From contig USHY01000015.1 in assembly GCA_900554635.1 (NCBI GenBank), positions 1 to 27,437 of the forward strand: a DNA stretch of 27,437 bases. Direction: 5' to 3'. How positions within the stretch are numbered: the first letter of the stretch is position 1; every line of letters starts with the position of its first letter. Made by a program: the position numbers and the translations under genes. This DNA is from an uncultured Clostridium sp. (GTDB lineage Bacteria > Bacillota > Clostridia > TANB77 > CAG-508). Under the pieces are notes generated by a model that did no database searches, was not told the DNA's origin, and worked only from the letters and a program-made list of their open reading frames with translations. Shown here in pieces: positions 17,872 to 24,864 of the stretch.

Positions 17872-17905
17872 GTTGTGTAAAAAAAATTTGAGGAGGTAAA
17901 GTAAT

Positions 17906-18211
17906 ATGAGAAAAAATAAAGGAATCACGCTAATAGCGTTGATAATTACAATAATTGTGATGTTAATTTTAGTAGGAGTGGTAGTAACAGTAGTAATCCA
18001 AAGTGATTTACTTCGGAACTGCAAAAAATGCAGGAGATATGTATAAAACAGCGTATGAAGAAGAAAGTAATATGGAAAGCAGTATGGGTCTATATAGGAG
18101 TATATGGAGGAGATAAATCCTACTATAGTTGAAGGAAATCCAGAAGATTGGGCTGATGGTTGGAATGGTACAGGTTCTAATTGTACAATTACAGTCAACT
18201 ATGCAAAATAA
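17906..18211 (+). CDS. Type IV prepilin-like small protein (one CGG +1 shift and one unexplained frame change)
   Basis: GGAGGT precedes ATG 17906. The protein begins MRKNKGITLIALIITI, a class III (prepilin peptidase) leader with cleavage expected after KG and a hydrophobic helix to about residue 32. The usual Glu at position +5 is absent, as in many clostridial pseudopilins. Skipping C18014 joins QSDLL to GTAKNAGDMYKTAYEEES, a typical post-helix region; unshifted reading stops after 11 codons. The shifted frame ends at TAA 18114-18116, but a plausible C-terminus (INPTIVEGNPEDW to NCTITVNYAK) continues in another frame to 18211. That second change, somewhere in 18097-18116, is not at a CGG. 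The gene may be damaged there, or the downstream part may be separate (ATG 18104 with AGGAG 4 bases before). Confidence 0.55.
18014..18017 (+). other. In-frame CGG +1 frameshift site 7 (prepilin-like gene), CTT CGG A
   Basis: CTT CGG AAC TGC becomes CTT GGA ACT GCA AAA AAT GCA when C18014 is skipped, giving DLL-GTAKNAG. Confidence 0.85.
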
Positions 18212-18217
18212 TTTTTC

Positions 18218-18246
18218 AAGGAGGCCAATGTGGCCTTCTTTTTTTA
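18218..18246 (+). terminator. Intrinsic terminator after the prepilin-like gene
   Basis: Stem AAGGAGGCC / GGCCTTCTT with loop AATGT, then a T tract. Confidence 0.9.
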
Positions 18247-18265
18247 GTTATTTGTGGTGTAAATA

Positions 18266-18294
18266 TTGAATTTTTCATGTTTTTATTATAAAAT
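18266..18294 (+). promoter_or_regulatory. Putative promoter of the small operon ending in the GT2-DUF120 gene
   Basis: TTGAAT (18266-18271), 17-base spacer, TAAAAT (18289-18294). A second TATAAT occurs at 18325-18330 without a clear -35. Confidence 0.5.
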
Positions 18295-18345
18295 TAAAAC
18301 AAAATTTTAAGTGTGCAAAATGTATATAATGAAGGCATAATTATA

Positions 18346-18534
18346 ATGGTTCAAAGTGTTTTGTATCTTCTAATAATTATGCCAGTTACTAAAAAGTTAA
18401 GATGGAATTTTAAGGGATTTATAAAAACTGTTTTGATAATTATATTTTTACCAATGATTTTTTTAAAAAATTTTTACTTAGAAATTTTAGTAGATGGAAT
18501 TTTGGGAGTTACGAAATTATGCCAAATAAAATAG
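18346..18534 (+). CDS. Small hydrophobic protein, unknown function
   Basis: 62 residues from ATG 18346 (AAGG about 10 bases upstream); a GTG at 18313 in the same frame would give 73 residues but has no ribosome site. Two hydrophobic stretches (about residues 2-15 and 25-44) separated by TKKLRWNFKG suggest a two-pass membrane protein. Not recognised. Its end overlaps the next ORF by 16 bases, so the three genes here are likely one transcript. Confidence 0.4.
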   Translation: MVQSVLYLLIIMPVTKKLRWNFKGFIKTVLIIIFLPMIFLKNFYLEILVDGILGVTKLCQIK

Positions 18535-18743
18535 CAAGAATAATGATAGGAAACTTTAAAAACATAGAAGAATTAGAAAAAATAGCACAAGATTATGATT
18601 ATTTATATATCTACAGAATGAAAGAAGAAACAAAGGAATGTGTAAAAGAAAGTTTTGAAAATAAAAGAATAAAAAATGATACTTTATATAGAATTCAAAA
18701 TAATGAAAAAAATATAAATTTAGTGGAAGTGACAAATAAATGA
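18519..18743 (+). CDS. Small soluble hypothetical protein
   Basis: 74 residues, starting inside the previous ORF after GGGAG. It is charged, with IGNFKNIEELEKIAQDYDYLYIYRMK near the N-terminus and a Lys/Asn-rich C-terminus. No family recognised. Its stop overlaps the start of the glycosyltransferase fusion in an ATGA arrangement, which points to translational coupling and perhaps a shared task. Confidence 0.55.
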   Translation: MPNKIARIMIGNFKNIEELEKIAQDYDYLYIYRMKEETKECVKESFENKRIKNDTLYRIQNNEKNINLVEVTNK

Positions 18744-19789
18744 AGAAAGATGTTGCAATAGTTATTCCGGCCTATAACCCAGGAAAATCTTTGGAAAAGG
18801 TTACTAAGCAATTATTGAGCGCAGAGTTTGAAAATATTGTAGTTGTAAATGATGGAAGTAAAGAGAGAAGAACATTTCATTCCATCTCGAACAATATTTA
18901 CTTAGTAAGCCACAATATTAATTGTGGCAAAGGAATAGCACTAAAAAGTGGATTTGAATGTTGCCAAAAGAATTTTCAAAATATAATAGGAATTATAACA
19001 GTTGATGCAGATGGACAACATAGTATTGATGATGTGGAAAAAATGTATAAAGAACTCAAGAACAATCCAACATCCTTAATTTTGGGAAGCAGAAATTTTA
19101 ACCAAAAAAATATTCCATTTAAAAGTAAGATAGGAAATACCGTAATTAGCAGAATTTTTGAGAATAAAACAGGATTAAAATTACAAGATACCCAAACTGG
19201 TTTGCGAGCTATACCAATTCAATATATTCCAGATTTAATTGAATTAGAAGGAAGCAGATATGAATATGAAACAAACATGCTTTTATACTTTACAAATAAA
19301 AACATTCCAATAATAGAAAAAACAATAGAAACAATTTATGAGAAAAATAACAAACATAGTCATTTTAAAGCTTTTACAGACTCAATATTAATATGCAAGG
19401 CAATTAGAAAATGGAGGGAAAATATGGAATTAGAAGGTAGTATTACAAGTGGTATAGGAACTGCCAAAATGTGGGTAGGAAAAATAGAAAAAGTTTTTGA
19501 AAATAAAACAGGAGTAAAATTATTTCATGGAACTTTAAATATAAAATTGGAAAAAGATTACATAGTAAAACCAGATTGGATAATAAAACCAGAAGAATAT
19601 GGAGGAACAGAAAGGGTTTTAGTGAAAAGCTGTAAAATACTAGATAACGAGGCATATATAGTAAGAGCTGAGAAAAACCAAAAAGGAAAAGGGGAGCATA
19701 ATTTGCAAATAATTGAAATAGTATCTAATATAAATTTCAGAAAAACATATGAGCTTACAGATGAAAAAAAGATTACAATTCAAATTTAG
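18740..19789 (+). CDS. GT2 glycosyltransferase fused to a DUF120 (CTP-dependent riboflavin-kinase-like) domain
   Basis: 349 residues in two domains. Residues 1 to about 225 form a family 2, DPM1-like glycosyltransferase: VIPAYNPGKSLEKV, VVVNDGS, NCGKGIALKSGF, the metal-binding VDADGQH and the later LILGSRNF and DTQTGLRAIP motifs. There is no membrane anchor. Residues 229-349 resemble DUF120, the fold of archaeal CTP-dependent riboflavin kinase. They show SGIGTAKMWV, the hallmark GTLNI preceded by GVKLFH, and a C-terminal IIEIVSNINFRKTYELTD that matches the family's EI(I/V)AP.NLRE.L.L.DGD pattern. GGAGGG sits 5 bases before Met229 (ATG 19424), so the second domain could also be made alone. It is coupled to the upstream small ORF. 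The GT2 call is firm; DUF120 is a pattern match made by eye. Confidence 0.75.
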   Translation: MKKDVAIVIPAYNPGKSLEKVTKQLLSAEFENIVVVNDGSKERRTFHSISNNIYLVSHNINCGKGIALKSGFECCQKNFQNIIGIITVDADGQHSIDDVEKMYKELKNNPTSLILGSRNFNQKNIPFKSKIGNTVISRIFENKTGLKLQDTQTGLRAIPIQYIPDLIELEGSRYEYETNMLLYFTNKNIPIIEKTIETIYEKNNKHSHFKAFTDSILICKAIRKWRENMELEGSITSGIGTAKMWVGKIEKVFENKTGVKLFHGTLNIKLEKDYIVKPDWIIKPEEYGGTERVLVKSCKILDNEAYIVRAEKNQKGKGEHNLQIIEIVSNINFRKTYELTDEKKITIQI

Positions 19790-19841
19790 TAGTTCTAAAA
19801 AAGGAACCTTTAGCATATACTCTTAAGTATAAGGAGAAAAA

Positions 19842-20725
19842 ATGCTAGAGGTTTTAAAATTTTTTTCTAAAAATATTTCCAATATACTCAAAGAAGCACT
19901 AGAAGACAAGCCGGTTGAAACTTTAGAAGAAATTAGGCTAAGAAGCAATGGGAGTATTATTCTAAAATTCACAGGAAAGCAAATAGTTTTACCTCAAAAA
20001 ATCACATATCAAGATATATTACAAAGTTTACAAATTATGTGCGATAATTCAATTTATTCATATCAGAATCAAATAAAACAAGGATTTATAACAGTTAGAG
20101 GAGGACACAGAGTTGGTATTGCAGGCAGTACTGTAATAGAAAATGGCAAAGTTATTAACATAAATTATATATCTAGCATAAACTTTAGAATAGCAAAACA
20201 GATTATAGGTTCAGGAGACAAAGCCTTACAATACATATTAAAACCAGAAGAGAATAGTATTTATAATACACTAATAGTATCACCACCAGGGGCACGGTAA
20301 AACTACTATATTAAGGGATTTAATTCGAACAATAAGTAATGGAATTGAAGTTCTTAACTTTGAAGGATTAAATGTAGGGGTAGTTGATGAAAGAGGAGAA
20401 ATTGCAGCTTTATACAAAGGAATTCCACAAAACGATGTAGGAATTAGAACAGATGTAATGGAAAATACATCAAAACCAATTGGAATAAAAATGCTTATAA
20501 GGTCAATGGCACCACAAGTTATTGCAGCAGATGAGATAGGAACTAGGGATGATGTTTTAGCTATTAAAGAAGCGGTGTGCTCTCGGTGTAAAGGGAATTT
20601 TCACGGCTCACGGGGAAGGAAAAAAAGAGTTGACTCAAAATCCAGTGCTTAGTGAACTCTTAGCAGAGCAAATAATAGAAAAAGTAATATTTATTAGAAA
20701 AGATAGGTGCATTGCTTTAGAATAA
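19842..20725 (+). CDS. spoIIIAA: Stage III sporulation protein AA, ATPase (two CGG +1 shifts)
   Basis: SpoIIIAA is the secretion-type ATPase of the mother-cell-to-forespore channel. Skipping C20295 and C20584 gives 293 residues. Features: EEIRLRSNGSIIL near the N-terminus, GFITVRGGHRVGIAG, the Walker A SPPGA-GKTTILRDLIR, VVDERGEIA, ADEIGTRDDVLAIKEA as Walker B region and VKGIFTAHG. Site 8 lies inside the P-loop: unshifted reading gives GCA CGG TAA, an immediate stop in the middle of Walker A. The second site restores CS-GVKGIFTAHG. With no shift the protein would end at residue 152 without an ATP site. This is the first gene of the operon, with AAGGAG before the ATG. The identity is very clear once the shifts are read. 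Confidence 0.95.
20295..20298 (+). other. In-frame CGG +1 frameshift site 8 (spoIIIAA Walker A), GCA CGG T
   Basis: GGG GCA CGG TAA would terminate at once. Skipping one C gives GGG GCA GGT AAA ACT ACT, the P-loop PPGAGKTT. The restored Gly is the invariant one preceding the catalytic Lys. Confidence 0.95.
20584..20587 (+). other. In-frame CGG +1 frameshift site 9 (spoIIIAA), TCT CGG T
   Basis: TCT CGG TGT AAA becomes TCT GGT GTA AAG GGA ATT when one C is skipped, restoring EAVCS-GVKGIFTAHG. The CGGs at 20573, 20604 and 20611 are out of phase and cause no shift. Confidence 0.93.
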
Positions 20726-20742
20726 AATTAGGAGGAGATAAA

Positions 20743-21252
20743 ATGCTTGGAATTAAAATCTTAATATATAGTTCTATTTTTTTAGTTTGTTCAACAATAG
20801 GACTACTAAAATCACAGAAGTACACATACAGAGTAGAAGAACTAAAGGAGTTTAAAAATGCTCTAAATATGTTTAAAACCAAAATAAGATTTACATATGA
20901 ACCAATTCCGGAAATATTTACTCAAATATCTACAAATACAAGCCCTAATATAGGAAGCATCTTTAAAATTGCAAGCTACAATATGCAATTCTTTCCAGCA
21001 GGAGATGCTTGGAATAAAGCTATAGATACAGATATTTTAAACATAGATATTGAAGATAAAAAAGTGTTAAAAAACTTAAGTAAGTTATTAGGAGCAACAG
21101 ATGTAGAAGGGCAATTAAGCCAAATAGAAGTAACATCAAATTTCTTAGATGAACAAATTCAAAAAGCAGAAAAACAACGCCAAAAAAGTGAAGGAATGTA
21201 TAGAAAACTAGGAATGATAATTGGTTTAGGAATAGTTATTATATTAATATAA
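20743..21252 (+). CDS. spoIIIAB: Stage III sporulation protein AB
   Basis: 169 residues from ATG 20743 (GGAGGAG is 6 bases upstream; the in-frame ATG at 20707 overlaps spoIIIAA and lacks one). It has an N-terminal membrane helix (about 5-21), a helical central domain with ELKEFKNALNMFKTKIRFTYEPIPEIF, typical of SpoIIIAB, and a C-terminal membrane segment ending IIGLGIVIILI. It is related to type II secretion/GspF-like proteins and works with the AA ATPase in the mother cell membrane. Confidence 0.93.
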   Translation: MLGIKILIYSSIFLVCSTIGLLKSQKYTYRVEELKEFKNALNMFKTKIRFTYEPIPEIFTQISTNTSPNIGSIFKIASYNMQFFPAGDAWNKAIDTDILNIDIEDKKVLKNLSKLLGATDVEGQLSQIEVTSNFLDEQIQKAEKQRQKSEGMYRKLGMIIGLGIVIILI

Positions 21253-21267
21253 AAAAGAGGTGCATAT

Positions 21268-21462
21268 ATGGAAATTGATTTATTATTCAAAATAGCTGCA
21301 ATAGGAATACTAGTTGCGGTACTCCACCAAGTTTTAGTACGAGCAGGAAGAGAAGACCAGGCAATGATGACAACTTTGGCAGGTGTAGTAATAGTACTTT
21401 CAATTGTAATTAAAGAAATAAGTACATTATTCAATAATGTACGAGTAATTTTCAATTTATAG
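21268..21462 (+). CDS. spoIIIAC: Stage III sporulation protein AC
   Basis: 64 residues, normal for the family: LLFKIAAIGILVAVLHQVLVRAGREDQAMMTTLAGVVIVL. It has two membrane helices separated by the conserved RAGRE(D/E)QA loop. AAAGAGG ribosome site. It is fourth-to-last in size among the spoIIIA proteins and sits directly between AB and AD in the standard order. Confidence 0.95.
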   Translation: MEIDLLFKIAAIGILVAVLHQVLVRAGREDQAMMTTLAGVVIVLSIVIKEISTLFNNVRVIFNL

Positions 21463-21470
21463 GAGAAACT

Positions 21471-21857
21471 ATGGAAATTGTAAAAATCATAGGAGTAGGC
21501 TTCATTGCACTAATTCTTATAATTATAATGAAACAGTACAAGCCAGAATTTACAATGTACATATCAATAATTGCAGGTGCAATTATAATAATTTTAAGCA
21601 TGGGGAGAATTTCAGGAATAATTAACCTTCTCACAACATTTAGTAGAAAAGCTGGAATAAATGCAGAATACTTGAAAATATTGCTTAAAATTACTGGAAT
21701 TGCAATACTTACAGAGTTTGCAGTAAGTATATGCAAAGATAGTGGAGAATCGGCAATAGCAAGCAAAATAGATTTTGGTGGAAAAATAATTGTAATAAGT
21801 ATGTCCATTCCAATAATTTCGGCACTTTTAGAACTTATACTTAAAATAATGCCATAA
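21471..21857 (+). CDS. spoIIIAD: Stage III sporulation protein AD
   Basis: 128 residues with three to four membrane helices. The conserved GIAILTEFAVSICKDSGESAIASKIDFGGKI region near residues 75-100 identifies SpoIIIAD. It begins 8 bases after spoIIIAC with an AGGAG site and belongs to the channel's membrane platform. Confidence 0.94.
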   Translation: MEIVKIIGVGFIALILIIIMKQYKPEFTMYISIIAGAIIIILSMGRISGIINLLTTFSRKAGINAEYLKILLKITGIAILTEFAVSICKDSGESAIASKIDFGGKIIVISMSIPIISALLELILKIMP

Positions 21858-21869
21858 AGGGGTTTTGGT

Positions 21870-23006
21870 ATGAAAAAAATAATAATTATTTTAATTATAT
21901 TACTAATAATCCCAAGCACAAGCTTTGCAACAGACCAAATAATAGAAAGCCAAATGGAAGTGTTAAACTTAGGTTCATTTATAACTGAAGGTGAAAAATA
22001 TACTAAAGAAATTTTCCCAGAGATAAATGTCAAAAACCTAATCACGCAAAGCCTAACAGGTAAAATTGATAACAATATTTTCTATAAAGCAGTTTTAAAA
22101 CTATTTGGAAAAGAAATAGTTTTAGGAGTAACATCACTAGGTAGTATCTTAGTTATTATAGTAATACATAGCATACTAAAGAGCATAAGTGAAAGCTTAG
22201 GAAATGAAAACACATCTCAAATAGCATATTTTGTAGAATATATACTAATAATTACAATAATAATGCACAATTTTGTATCAATAATTTCGAACATAAGAGA
22301 AACAATTAATAATTTAGTAGGATTTATGAACTGTTTAGTACCAATATTAATTTCACTAGTAATTGCAACCGGACAAGTTGCCTCAGGAAGTATTCTACAA
22401 CCTATATTAATAACAGCAGTAATCTTTATAGGAAATGTAATAAATATTATGATTTTACCAATTGTAATAGTTAGTATGGTACTTAGTATAATATCAAATT
22501 TATCAGATAAAATACAAATAGGAAATTTGGCAAAATTTTTTAAATCAAGTGTAACATGGTTTTTGGGATTGGTAATTACAATATTTGTAGGACTTCTTTC
22601 ATTAGAAGGAACATTAACAAGTAGTGTAGATGGACTTACTGTAAAGGGAATGAAAACAGTTGCATCAACTTTCATACCAGTAGTTGGCAAAGCACTTGGA
22701 GATTCTGTAGATACTGTACTTGGAGCGACATCACTCATTAAAAACTCCATAGGGTTTGTTGGAATAATTATAGTAATAGGAATAACCGCAATTCCAATAC
22801 TAAAATTAATAGTACTTAGCACATTATATAGCTTAGTTGGAGCAATAAGCGAACCAATTGCAGATAAAAAAATAGTAAATGTTATAGACCAGATGGCAGG
22901 AATTTTTAAAATTTTACTTGGAATAATGTTTTTTATTGCAGTATTACTAATAGTAGGACTTGCATTAACACTCAAAATATCAAATGCAAGTTTAATGTAT
23001 AGATAG
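21870..23006 (+). CDS. spoIIIAE: Stage III sporulation protein AE
   Basis: 378 residues with an N-terminal signal-like segment (KKIIIILIILLIIPSTSFA, likely cleaved) and about seven membrane helices after residue 85. ATGQVASGS, TSSVDGLTVKGMKTVASTFIPVVGKALGDSVDTVLG is the diagnostic SpoIIIAE core. It is the largest membrane component of the channel. GGGG-type ribosome site upstream. No CGG in frame. Confidence 0.95.
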   Translation: MKKIIIILIILLIIPSTSFATDQIIESQMEVLNLGSFITEGEKYTKEIFPEINVKNLITQSLTGKIDNNIFYKAVLKLFGKEIVLGVTSLGSILVIIVIHSILKSISESLGNENTSQIAYFVEYILIITIIMHNFVSIISNIRETINNLVGFMNCLVPILISLVIATGQVASGSILQPILITAVIFIGNVINIMILPIVIVSMVLSIISNLSDKIQIGNLAKFFKSSVTWFLGLVITIFVGLLSLEGTLTSSVDGLTVKGMKTVASTFIPVVGKALGDSVDTVLGATSLIKNSIGFVGIIIVIGITAIPILKLIVLSTLYSLVGAISEPIADKKIVNVIDQMAGIFKILLGIMFFIAVLLIVGLALTLKISNASLMYR

Positions 23007-23013
23007 GAGAAAA

Positions 23014-23571
23014 ATGGTTAATTGGATTAGCTCATGGGCACAAGGCATTGTTATTGCTGTAATTATAAGCACGATAATAGAGATGATTTTGCCAAATGGA
23101 AACATAAAAAAATATGTGAAAACAGTAATTGGAGTTTATATAGTTTTTGCAATAATTTCACCAATTATATCTAAAATCACAGGAAAAGAAATCTCTCTTA
23201 AAACATTTGAAATTCTAGAAGAAAGTAGTAAAGTAACTTCAGCTATCGACACAAATGCCTACATAGAAAATACATACATAAATAAAATAAAAGAAGACAT
23301 AATAAAAAACATAGAGGAAAAAGGTTACAAGGTTTCATCAATAAAAATAGATATAGAGAAAAAAGAAGAAAAATATGGAGAAATAAACAAAATAGAATTA
23401 GAAATAGTAAAAAAACAAAATGAAACAACTAAAATAGAACCAGTAGAAATAAATGTAAATAAAAAGGCAGAACCAAAAGAAAAAATAAAACAAGAAGAAA
23501 TAAGTGAACTGAAACAATTCATAAAAAGCAATTATGCAGTAGACAATGTATTCATAAACAATGAGGCTTAA
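23014..23571 (+). CDS. spoIIIAF: Stage III sporulation protein AF
   Basis: 185 residues. Two N-terminal membrane helices (about 12-26 and 37-55) flank NGNIKKYVKTVIG, as in SpoIIIAF, followed by a soluble domain with KIKEDIIKNIEEKGYKVSSI and a Lys/Glu-rich linker. AGGAG lies before the ATG and spoIIIAG follows after 11 bases. Confidence 0.92.
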   Translation: MVNWISSWAQGIVIAVIISTIIEMILPNGNIKKYVKTVIGVYIVFAIISPIISKITGKEISLKTFEILEESSKVTSAIDTNAYIENTYINKIKEDIIKNIEEKGYKVSSIKIDIEKKEEKYGEINKIELEIVKKQNETTKIEPVEINVNKKAEPKEKIKQEEISELKQFIKSNYAVDNVFINNEA

Positions 23572-23582
23572 AGGAGGAAACG

Positions 23583-24190
23583 ATGTTAAAAGAAAAAATA
23601 AAAAGTCTTACCCAAAAAAAGGTTGGGAAAGATAATAAAAAAACTGTTGAAAACTTAGTTGTTTTCTTGATTTTATTAATAATAACAATAATTTCAATAA
23701 ATATAATTTGGGGTAAAAGTAGTAAATCTGAAGAAAAATCGAAAGTTGATGAAGAATACAGGGTACTTGCACAAAATATAGATAATAGTAATATTTCGCA
23801 AAGGAATGAATATAATTTAGAAAAGAACTTAGAAGAAGTCTTATGCAAAATATCAGGTGTAGGAAAAGTACAAGTACTTATTACATATTCAGAAACAAGT
23901 GAGATTGTGGCAATGAAAAATGAACAAAAGAATGCAAGTAAAACAGAGGAAAGCGATTCAAACCGGTGGAACAAGAAGCGTAGAAACAATAGATGAAAAT
24001 AAAGAAATAATAGTAGATTCAAATAATAATCCAATAACACAAAAAATAGTAATGCCAAAGATAGAAGGAGCAATTGTAATAGCAGAAGGTGGGCGGAAAT
24101 GCAACAATAAAGGCAGATATAATTCAGGCAGTATCTGCAGTTACAGGACTGGCAACGCATAAGATACAAGTTTTTAAAATGTCAGAATAG
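23583..24190 (+). CDS. spoIIIAG: Stage III sporulation protein AG (two CGG +1 shifts)
   Basis: SpoIIIAG forms the large ring of the channel in the space between mother cell and forespore. Skipping one C at 23964 and at 24094 gives 201 residues: a membrane helix (about 23-42), the ring-building start LEEVLCKISGVGKVQVLITY, TRSVETIDENKEIIVDSNNNPI, VMPKIEGAIVIAEGG and the C-terminal ADIIQAVSAVTGL with KIQVFKM, all typical of SpoIIIAG. The shifts fall at N-GGTRSVET and AEGG-GNATIKAD. Unshifted readings end at TGA after 11 codons and at TAA after 23 codons. AAAGGAGG precedes the ATG. Identity is certain from the joined protein. Confidence 0.94.
23964..23967 (+). other. In-frame CGG +1 frameshift site 10 (spoIIIAG), AAC CGG T
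   Basis: TCA AAC CGG TGG AAC becomes AAC GGT GGA ACA AGA AGC when one C is skipped, leading into TRSVETID. Confidence 0.9.
24094..24097 (+). other. In-frame CGG +1 frameshift site 11 (spoIIIAG), GGG CGG A
   Basis: GGT GGG CGG AAA TGC becomes GGT GGG GGA AAT GCA ACA when C24094 is skipped, restoring AEGG-GNATIKADIIQAV. Confidence 0.92.
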
Positions 24191-24203
24191 AAAGGAAAGA
24201 GAA

Positions 24204-24842
24204 ATGAAAATTTTAAAACGAAATCAATTAATAGTGCTAGTTATTTCACTTATGCTAGTTACTGCAGGATACTTGAATTTTACTAGTACAAATCAATCAC
24301 AAAACAATTCAGCTCCAAATTTAGCAAGTTTAGGAGATGCAACACTAGTTAGTAGTAACACTGTTGAAATAGAAAATAAGGAGCAAAATCAAGTTCCAGA
24401 AAGTACAGATAATAAAACAGATGAAACAGTATCAGAGGAGCCAGAAATATCTCAAGAGACAAGCACAAAAACAGATACAGTAAAAACTGTAGAGGAAGAT
24501 ACATATTTTACAACATCAAAATTAGAAAGAGAAAACATGTATTCACAAATGTTAGAAACATACCAAGAAATATATAACAATACAAATTCAACACCAGAAC
24601 AAAAAAATACAGCAATGCAAGAAATAGCAAAAGTAAATGAAACAAAAAATGCAATAATGATAGCAGAAAACTTAGTAAAAGCAAAAGGATTTAAAGATAT
24701 TGTTATATTCGAAAATTCTAACAGCACAAGTGTAATTATAAAAGCTGATAAATTAGAGCCAGAACAAATAGCACAAATTCAAAACATTATATCAAGAGAA
24801 CTAGAAGTTGGAGCAGAACAAATAAGTATTAGTACAAAATGA
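24204..24842 (+). CDS. spoIIIAH: Stage III sporulation protein AH
   Basis: 212 residues. One N-terminal membrane helix (about 8-25, with the family-typical AGYLN), a polar Thr/Glu/Asn-rich linker (about 28-110), then the YscJ/FliF-like ring domain with AENLVKAKGFKDIVIFENSNSTSVIIK and a C-terminal helix. It is the mother-cell partner of forespore SpoIIQ in Bacillus; many Clostridia lack SpoIIQ. GGAAAGAG ribosome site. Last gene of the spoIIIA operon. Confidence 0.93.
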   Translation: MKILKRNQLIVLVISLMLVTAGYLNFTSTNQSQNNSAPNLASLGDATLVSSNTVEIENKEQNQVPESTDNKTDETVSEEPEISQETSTKTDTVKTVEEDTYFTTSKLERENMYSQMLETYQEIYNNTNSTPEQKNTAMQEIAKVNETKNAIMIAENLVKAKGFKDIVIFENSNSTSVIIKADKLEPEQIAQIQNIISRELEVGAEQISISTK

Positions 24843-24864
24843 TAAAAAAATATGTAAAAAAAGA

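Noticed and set aside
18091..18116. AGG codons as a second frameshift signal in the prepilin-like gene
   Set aside because: AGG is used in frame without any shift elsewhere (for example in dnaE near 709 and in mfd), and a shift at the AGG here does not lead into the downstream frame.
19790..19841. Sigma-E promoter for the spoIIIA operon
   Set aside because: GCATATAC near 19812 resembles parts of sigma-E elements, but I could not place a matching -35/-10 pair at the right spacing, so it is not listed.
1..24190. Reading the seven interrupted genes as pseudogenes or as poor assembly
   Set aside because: All 11 interruptions are the same event (one C making an in-frame CGG before a Gly codon). 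The remaining sequence is intact and family-typical, and several genes are essential. Sequencing errors and decay would strike all codon phases and include deletions and substitutions to stops.
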